Source: JBBQSV01 sp038213615
GTDB taxonomy: Bacteria; Patescibacteriota; Saccharimonadia; Saccharimonadales; OMJO01
Assembly: GCA_038213615.1 (NCBI GenBank)
Contig: JBBQSV010000003.1
Span: 1-41,850, forward strand
DNA: 41,850 bases
Reading direction: 5' to 3'
Shown here: in pieces, positions 38,856 through 41,850 of the stretch
Numbering within the stretch: position 1 is the stretch's first letter
How the letters are laid out: each line of letters begins with the position of its first letter
Program-made: the position numbers and the translations under genes
The notes under the pieces: model-generated
What the model was told of the DNA's origin: nothing
The model's input: the letters and a program-made list of their open reading frames with translations, nothing else
Database searches by the model: none

Positions 38856-39548
38856 ATGCTTCTCCAGGCAACAGGACCTGAGCTAGTTGCATTAATGTCT
38901 AGTCGGATGCCGCAATATAGTTATACTAACGGGATGGTTAAAGCTGATCGACCGCATACTCACCACATAGACATTAATAAGGTGAGGACTACTAAAGCTG
39001 TTATCGTTGCACTAGATAAACTCAACACAAGTTTGCCTAGCACTAAGTTGTTAAGGGTTGTTTTCTTTAATAGGGCCTACGCTATCGTTACAAAAAAGAT
39101 CAACGATGCTACTCAATCAGGTTTATTTGTTCATCCAAAAGAAATGGCTAGTCTAGAAATAGCCTTTGCTATTCGATATTTTGAGGCTCTAAATCACTAT
39201 GCGGACGACGGTGTCTTGCCCGGTGCTTGGCAGAGGATTAATACCGGGTGGCTTCATGGCAAACACCCGGCTTCATTTTCGCTGTTACTTGGGGCAAATG
39301 CGCATATTAATCATGACCTGTTAATATCGCTCAAAAAAACCATCACTAAGCCGACGGAGTTTAGAGACGACTATTTCAAGGTAAATAAATTATTACTAGA
39401 TAGTGGTAAAGAAATATCGCGGAGCTACTATGAGTCTGATCCGACTGTTAACTTTATGAAAAAAGCACTTAGACCTATCTATCTTAAGCCAACCATGTGG
39501 TTGATATTAAGATGGCGAACTAGGGTATGGAAGGAACTCGCAAAATAA
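38856..39548 (+). CDS. DUF5995-like protein, 230 residues
   Basis: Resembles the DUF5995 family: an early ALDKLN segment, LRVVFFNRAYAIVTKKINDATQSGLF, EMASLEIAFAIRYFEALNHY, AWQRI and the hallmark LLLGANAHINHDLLISL near residues 142-158. His and Asn in the last motif could bind a metal. Soluble and helical. Function of the family unknown. Lower in G+C by eye than its neighbours, which could hint at transfer. It ends 14 bases before the convergent permease gene. Confidence 0.7.
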   Translation: MLLQATGPELVALMSSRMPQYSYTNGMVKADRPHTHHIDINKVRTTKAVIVALDKLNTSLPSTKLLRVVFFNRAYAIVTKKINDATQSGLFVHPKEMASLEIAFAIRYFEALNHYADDGVLPGAWQRINTGWLHGKHPASFSLLLGANAHINHDLLISLKKTITKPTEFRDDYFKVNKLLLDSGKEISRSYYESDPTVNFMKKALRPIYLKPTMWLILRWRTRVWKELAK

Positions 39549-39562
39549 GGCCGGGCTAGGGT

Positions 39563-40714
39563 TTAGGCGGTAGGGGTTGAACCTTTAGACATCATTCTTA
39601 ACATTTTAGGGCCACCAGTCCGCAAGAACCGCCAAACCAGTGCCGTACTTATCAGTAAGAAGATAATGTTGAGTATTGATGTGTAGTTTAGCGTTATGTT
39701 TGGCTCAAGCACTTTAGCATTGCGAACGGTTGGCGTAATCCTTAATAGCCAAAAGATAAGTTCAACTAGATAACCAGCAGCAGCCATAGCAAGGTAGAAG
39801 GTTACGAATAAAAAGGCCGCCATTTTCATTCCATAATACTTCTTGTAGATGCGAAGTATTGGCAACACGATCAAATCAGCAAAAATAAAGGCAACAACTC
39901 CACCAAAACTAATGCCACCGTTCCATAACACCGCCGCCAAAGGTACGTTACCAACACTACAAACAAACGATACAACAGCGATAAGTGGACCTATTAGCGG
40001 CCCCCAGAGTGCCGAAAGTAACGGGTGTGATGTTATAAACAGCTTTTGAAAGAATGATTCAGGTATCCAGGCGGCTACGGCACCAGCTATCAGCAAGCCA
40101 AGCACTAAGTCAGTCCATACACTTGCCCAATCCATGACGTAAAAAGTACTCGTAGCGGTAAATCCTTTTGGTGACTTTAGTCTCTGTAGTGTTGTCCCTT
40201 CACCATGTACTGACATGTCACCCATGTCTGCATGGCCCTCCATTTTACCTTGCACACCCTTCTCGGCTTGCCTAATAGCAGCCGCAACCATTTTTGGCGT
40301 CAAGTAACGACGGAACAGTATAGCCAGCACAATAATCATGATTGGGCCACCAACGAACTCGGCGGCTGTAAATTGCCAACCTAGCAGAACCCACATAATT
40401 ATGCCCAGTTCAATTACTAGGTTAGTACTGGCTATTTCAAAGGCCATAGCGGCCGTAAAGTTAGCACCTTTTTTGATTAACGAACGAGCTAGGGCAACAG
40501 CCGCATACGAGCAAGAAGAGGAAGCGGCACCAAGTGCTGTAGCCAGAGCAAGAGTTTTTGGTTTGTCGTTGGGTAATAACTTGCTCATTTGCCTTTTGCT
40601 AACGGCGGCCTGAATTGCCCCAGAGAGTCCAAAGCCAAGTATCAAAGGCCAAAGTATTTCCCAGCCCATACCAAACGACATGGATAGAGCGTGCCTAATA
40701 GCGTCGATGATCAT
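39563..40714 (-). CDS. Permease of the ArsP_1/YraQ (DUF318) family
   Basis: 383 residues, about eight to ten membrane segments in two halves with a His/Asp/Met-bearing cytoplasmic loop between them (GKMEGHADMGDMSVHGEG, about 155-172). Family marks: LGFGLSGAIQAAVSKRQM, GAASSSCSYAAVALARSLIKKGANFTAAMAFEIASTNL and SFVCSVGNVPLAAVLW. The conserved SSCSYA Cys and CSVGN are typical. Members export methylarsenicals or carry metals or sulfur compounds; which applies here is unknown. The loop's His/Met content hints at metal sensing. Extended -10 box 6 bases before the ATG. Confidence 0.88.
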   Translation of the reverse strand: MIIDAIRHALSMSFGMGWEILWPLILGFGLSGAIQAAVSKRQMSKLLPNDKPKTLALATALGAASSSCSYAAVALARSLIKKGANFTAAMAFEIASTNLVIELGIIMWVLLGWQFTAAEFVGGPIMIIVLAILFRRYLTPKMVAAAIRQAEKGVQGKMEGHADMGDMSVHGEGTTLQRLKSPKGFTATSTFYVMDWASVWTDLVLGLLIAGAVAAWIPESFFQKLFITSHPLLSALWGPLIGPLIAVVSFVCSVGNVPLAAVLWNGGISFGGVVAFIFADLIVLPILRIYKKYYGMKMAAFLFVTFYLAMAAAGYLVELIFWLLRITPTVRNAKVLEPNITLNYTSILNIIFLLISTALVWRFLRTGGPKMLRMMSKGSTPTA

Positions 40715-40720
40715 GTGTTC

Positions 40721-40729
40721 ATCATAGCA
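40721..40729 (-). promoter_or_regulatory. Extended -10 promoter, leaderless start of the permease gene
   Basis: Minus strand TGC followed by TATGAT, ending 6 bases before ATG 40714. Confidence 0.6.
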
Positions 40730-40739
40730 AAGCTAAACT

Positions 40740-40763
40740 AAAAAACCTCCATTTACAGAGGTC
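40740..40763 (-). terminator. Intrinsic terminator (minus strand)
   Basis: Minus strand ACCTC-TGTAAATG-GAGGT followed by six T. It ends the transcript that passes through 41014-41229 and the structured region, just before the permease promoter. Confidence 0.82.
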
Positions 40764-41013
40764 TAATCGTAAACTATTTGGTAGCTGCCGTTCGATTCTG
40801 AGGCCTTAGCGGCCTCGCCGCTCAGGCTCGAAGAGAGCCAGCGCCGATAAAGGCTTGGTAATTTACCTTTATTACCAAACGGCTATATGCCAAACCAGAG
40901 ATAAATAGTTATCTCTGCGAGAAGCTATAAATGGAACCAAGTGAAGTTAGAACTTATAGCTATGTGGGAGATTGTAAGTGAAGTGAGGAAAGAAAGCCCT
41001 GTTAGAATGTAAG
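40764..41013 (-). ncRNA. Structured untranslated region, possibly a non-coding RNA
   Basis: No open frame of interest. Five perfect inverted repeats in 160 bases: GAGGCC/GGCCTC (40800-40816), GGCTC/GAGCC (40825-40839), TTGGTAA/TTACCAA (40855-40878), CAGAGATAA/TTATCTCTG (40896-40917), and AGCTATAA/TTATAGCT (40923-40961). The first two can also rearrange into a longer stem (TTCGA-TT-CTGAG with CTCAG-GC-TCGAA). The minus strand ends in a terminator, so minus is the likely sense. I checked for tmRNA, RNase P and SRP RNA signatures and found none. It may be a 250-base 3' UTR of the coiled-coil gene or a separate RNA. Confidence 0.5.
40955..40981. repeat. 27-nt repeat, copy 1
   Basis: Begins TATAGCTATGTGG and includes AGATTGT; 25 of 27 bases match 41738-41764. 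Lies about 33 bases after the coiled-coil gene's stop (minus sense). Confidence 0.7.
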
Positions 41014-41229
41014 TCACCGATATTTATTCATGGTTTGTTGGGCTCGTTTTTCTGTTTCGTCTGATTCTTTGGCCTGTTGTTCTAATTTTGAGGCTTCACT
41101 TTCTAGCTGAGATGCTACTCGTTCGAGCTCCCCTGCAGACTTGTGCATATCCACAGCTTGCTCACGATGTTGCTTAGCCTGTAAACGTGCCTTTACTGCG
41201 GCGTTCCTAACTTGATCTCCTGCGGCCAT
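41014..41229 (-). CDS. Small coiled-coil protein, 71 residues
   Basis: Ala/Glu/Gln/Lys-rich and helical over its whole length, with heptad-like spacing (LERVASQLESEASKLEQQAK). No membrane segment or Cys. AGGGAG lies six to seven bases before the ATG, and a TATAAC -10-like box further upstream, so it is a leadered gene. Family unknown; may form oligomers. Confidence 0.65.
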   Translation of the reverse strand: MAAGDQVRNAAVKARLQAKQHREQAVDMHKSAGELERVASQLESEASKLEQQAKESDETEKRAQQTMNKYR

Positions 41230-41312
41230 ATGAACTCCCTGTAGTTATACCTAATTATAGCATCCGTTATTATCCACTCTGGTAGCTGAGTTAGCCTTTG
41301 TGGTCCCAAGTA

Positions 41313-41618
41313 TTACCTTTTTTTACTTGTGGAAGGAGTGAATCCGATAAGCTCAATAAGCAAGTAGCCTATGAATGCGTATACCAAAACTGCAAAGAGT
41401 GCAGATACGTCTAACACATAGCCCCTATGTAGAACCTCGGTAGGGAATATCCCTCTAAATGGTGCCAGTAGTGTCCCACTGGTCTGGTATACCCAATTTA
41501 CGAATGAAGCACCTTGGCTAGCATTGAAGAGTCTAAGAACTACTCTGAGAATTAGAACTAATTCCGCCAGGCCAATGAAAAAGTCTACGAGCCTTACTAA
41601 TAATTGTTGTCTTTGCAC
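41313..41618 (-). CDS. YggT-family membrane protein
   Basis: 101 residues from GTG 41618, chosen because AGGAGG lies eight bases upstream; a TTG six bases earlier is too close to it. Two membrane segments (about 8-30 and 65-92) with the family's FFIGLAELVLILRVVLRLF, FVNWVYQTSGTLLAPFRGIFP and DVSALFAVLVYAFIGYLLIELI. YggT proteins are linked to osmotic stress and division-site proteins in other bacteria; function here not shown. Followed by the coiled-coil gene. Confidence 0.88.
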   Translation of the reverse strand: MQRQQLLVRLVDFFIGLAELVLILRVVLRLFNASQGASFVNWVYQTSGTLLAPFRGIFPTEVLHRGYVLDVSALFAVLVYAFIGYLLIELIGFTPSTSKKR

Positions 41619-41662
41619 GTTCAAGCCCTCCTATTAATCTATTTTCCAATTTACCCCCACCG

Positions 41663-41668
41663 AGTATA
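41663..41668 (-). promoter_or_regulatory. -10 box of the YggT-family gene
   Basis: Minus strand TATACT with a preceding TG; transcription would start near 41656, giving a leader of about 38 bases that contains AGGAGG. Confidence 0.45.
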
Positions 41669-41737
41669 CATGTCAATAGAGTCTGGGCATCAGTCTGCTG
41701 GTGCGGCATAGGGGCGTATATCTAAACTTGGTTGAGC

Positions 41738-41764
41738 TATAGCTATGTGGTAGATTGTCAGTGA
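41738..41764. repeat. 27-nt repeat, copy 2
   Basis: Matches 40955-40981 with two differences. Starts two bases after the stop of the truncated gene at 41767 (minus sense). Confidence 0.7.
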
Positions 41765-41766
41765 TA

Positions 41767-41850
41767 TTAGGCTTTCTTACTAGGTTTTATAAACCACTCG
41801 TAGATGCCAATAATCCAGCTAAATGTATAGACCATGGTTAGCACTAAACC
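41767..41850 (-). CDS. C-terminal end of a membrane protein (truncated by the window edge)
   Basis: The minus strand is open from the window edge to TAA at 41767-41769 and gives 27 residues, LVLTMVYTFSWIIGIYEWF then a basic KPSKKA end: the last membrane segment and a positive cytoplasmic tail. Too short for a family call. Confidence 0.6.
   Translation of the reverse strand, partial: GLVLTMVYTFSWIIGIYEWFIKPSKKA

Noticed and set aside
40764..41013. tmRNA, RNase P RNA or SRP RNA
   Set aside because: GAGGAAAG at about 40985 and a TTCGATTC string at about 40791 recall parts of such RNAs, but the neighbouring conserved bases and pairings are absent.
1..41850. Recoding of UGA as glycine or tryptophan
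   Set aside because: Many genes end in TGA at positions fitting overlap with the next start, and no conserved residue requires UGA as sense.

Overview
The window most likely comes from a Candidate Phyla Radiation bacterium of the Saccharibacteria (TM7) type. This is inferred from gene content and style: an archaeal-type (probably non-discriminating) aspartyl-tRNA synthetase, a stand-alone LexA-type DNA-binding domain, a PaaX/Cas2-like regulator, many small single-pass surface proteins of unknown family, and several ABC-2 export pairs. TGA is used as a normal stop (for example 5927-5929), which argues against the UGA=glycine groups (Gracilibacteria, Absconditabacteria). There is no rRNA operon, CRISPR array, prophage or conventional transposase.

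Layout. 1-3.8 kb: a surface-glycan locus (glycosyltransferase start, four-helix-bundle protein, polyprenyl-phosphate sugar transferase, O-antigen ligase-like protein, GtrA). 3.8-6.8 kb: LexA-type HTH protein, an ABC-2 exporter pair and UppP, which recycles the undecaprenyl carrier used in glycan and wall assembly. 6.8-8.3 kb: a cobalamin riboswitch before an unknown zinc-ribbon protein, followed by a second copy of part of the riboswitch inside a 22-bp direct repeat. 8.3-12.7 kb: KefB-type antiporter, a short basic peptide gene with its own promoter and terminator, a DsbA-like protein, a CBS-domain membrane protein, and a PaaX/Cas2-like gene bracketed by two long palindromes. 12.8-16.2 kb: aspS and typA. 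16.3-20.9 kb: orphan genes, a compact candidate ncRNA, and a large surface protein whose reading frame is broken by one in-frame TAA. 21-24.8 kb: a DrrAB-like exporter and small surface proteins. 24.8-27.8 kb: a MurC-type ligase and membrane proteins. 27.8-34.6 kb: two more ABC-2 exporters, three orphan genes and a Dus enzyme. 34.8-36.1 kb: proline iminopeptidase and a CAU-anticodon tRNA gene interrupted by a 238-nt group I intron. 36.1-39.6 kb: DivIC-like protein, a sedolisin-type protease, a YbaK protein, a PH-domain protein and a DUF5995-like protein. 39.6-41.85 kb: a permease, a structured intergenic region, a coiled-coil protein, YggT and the end of a further membrane protein.

A trait that runs through the whole window is a -10 box, often of the extended TGn type, placed 6-8 bases before the start codon. 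About 14 unrelated genes fit this tightly and four more loosely, so much of the transcription is probably leaderless. A separate set of genes has clear Shine-Dalgarno sites. Functionally the region is dominated by the cell envelope: glycan synthesis, lipid-carrier recycling, four ABC-2 exporters, a secreted protease, thiol chemistry and many anchored proteins of unknown role.
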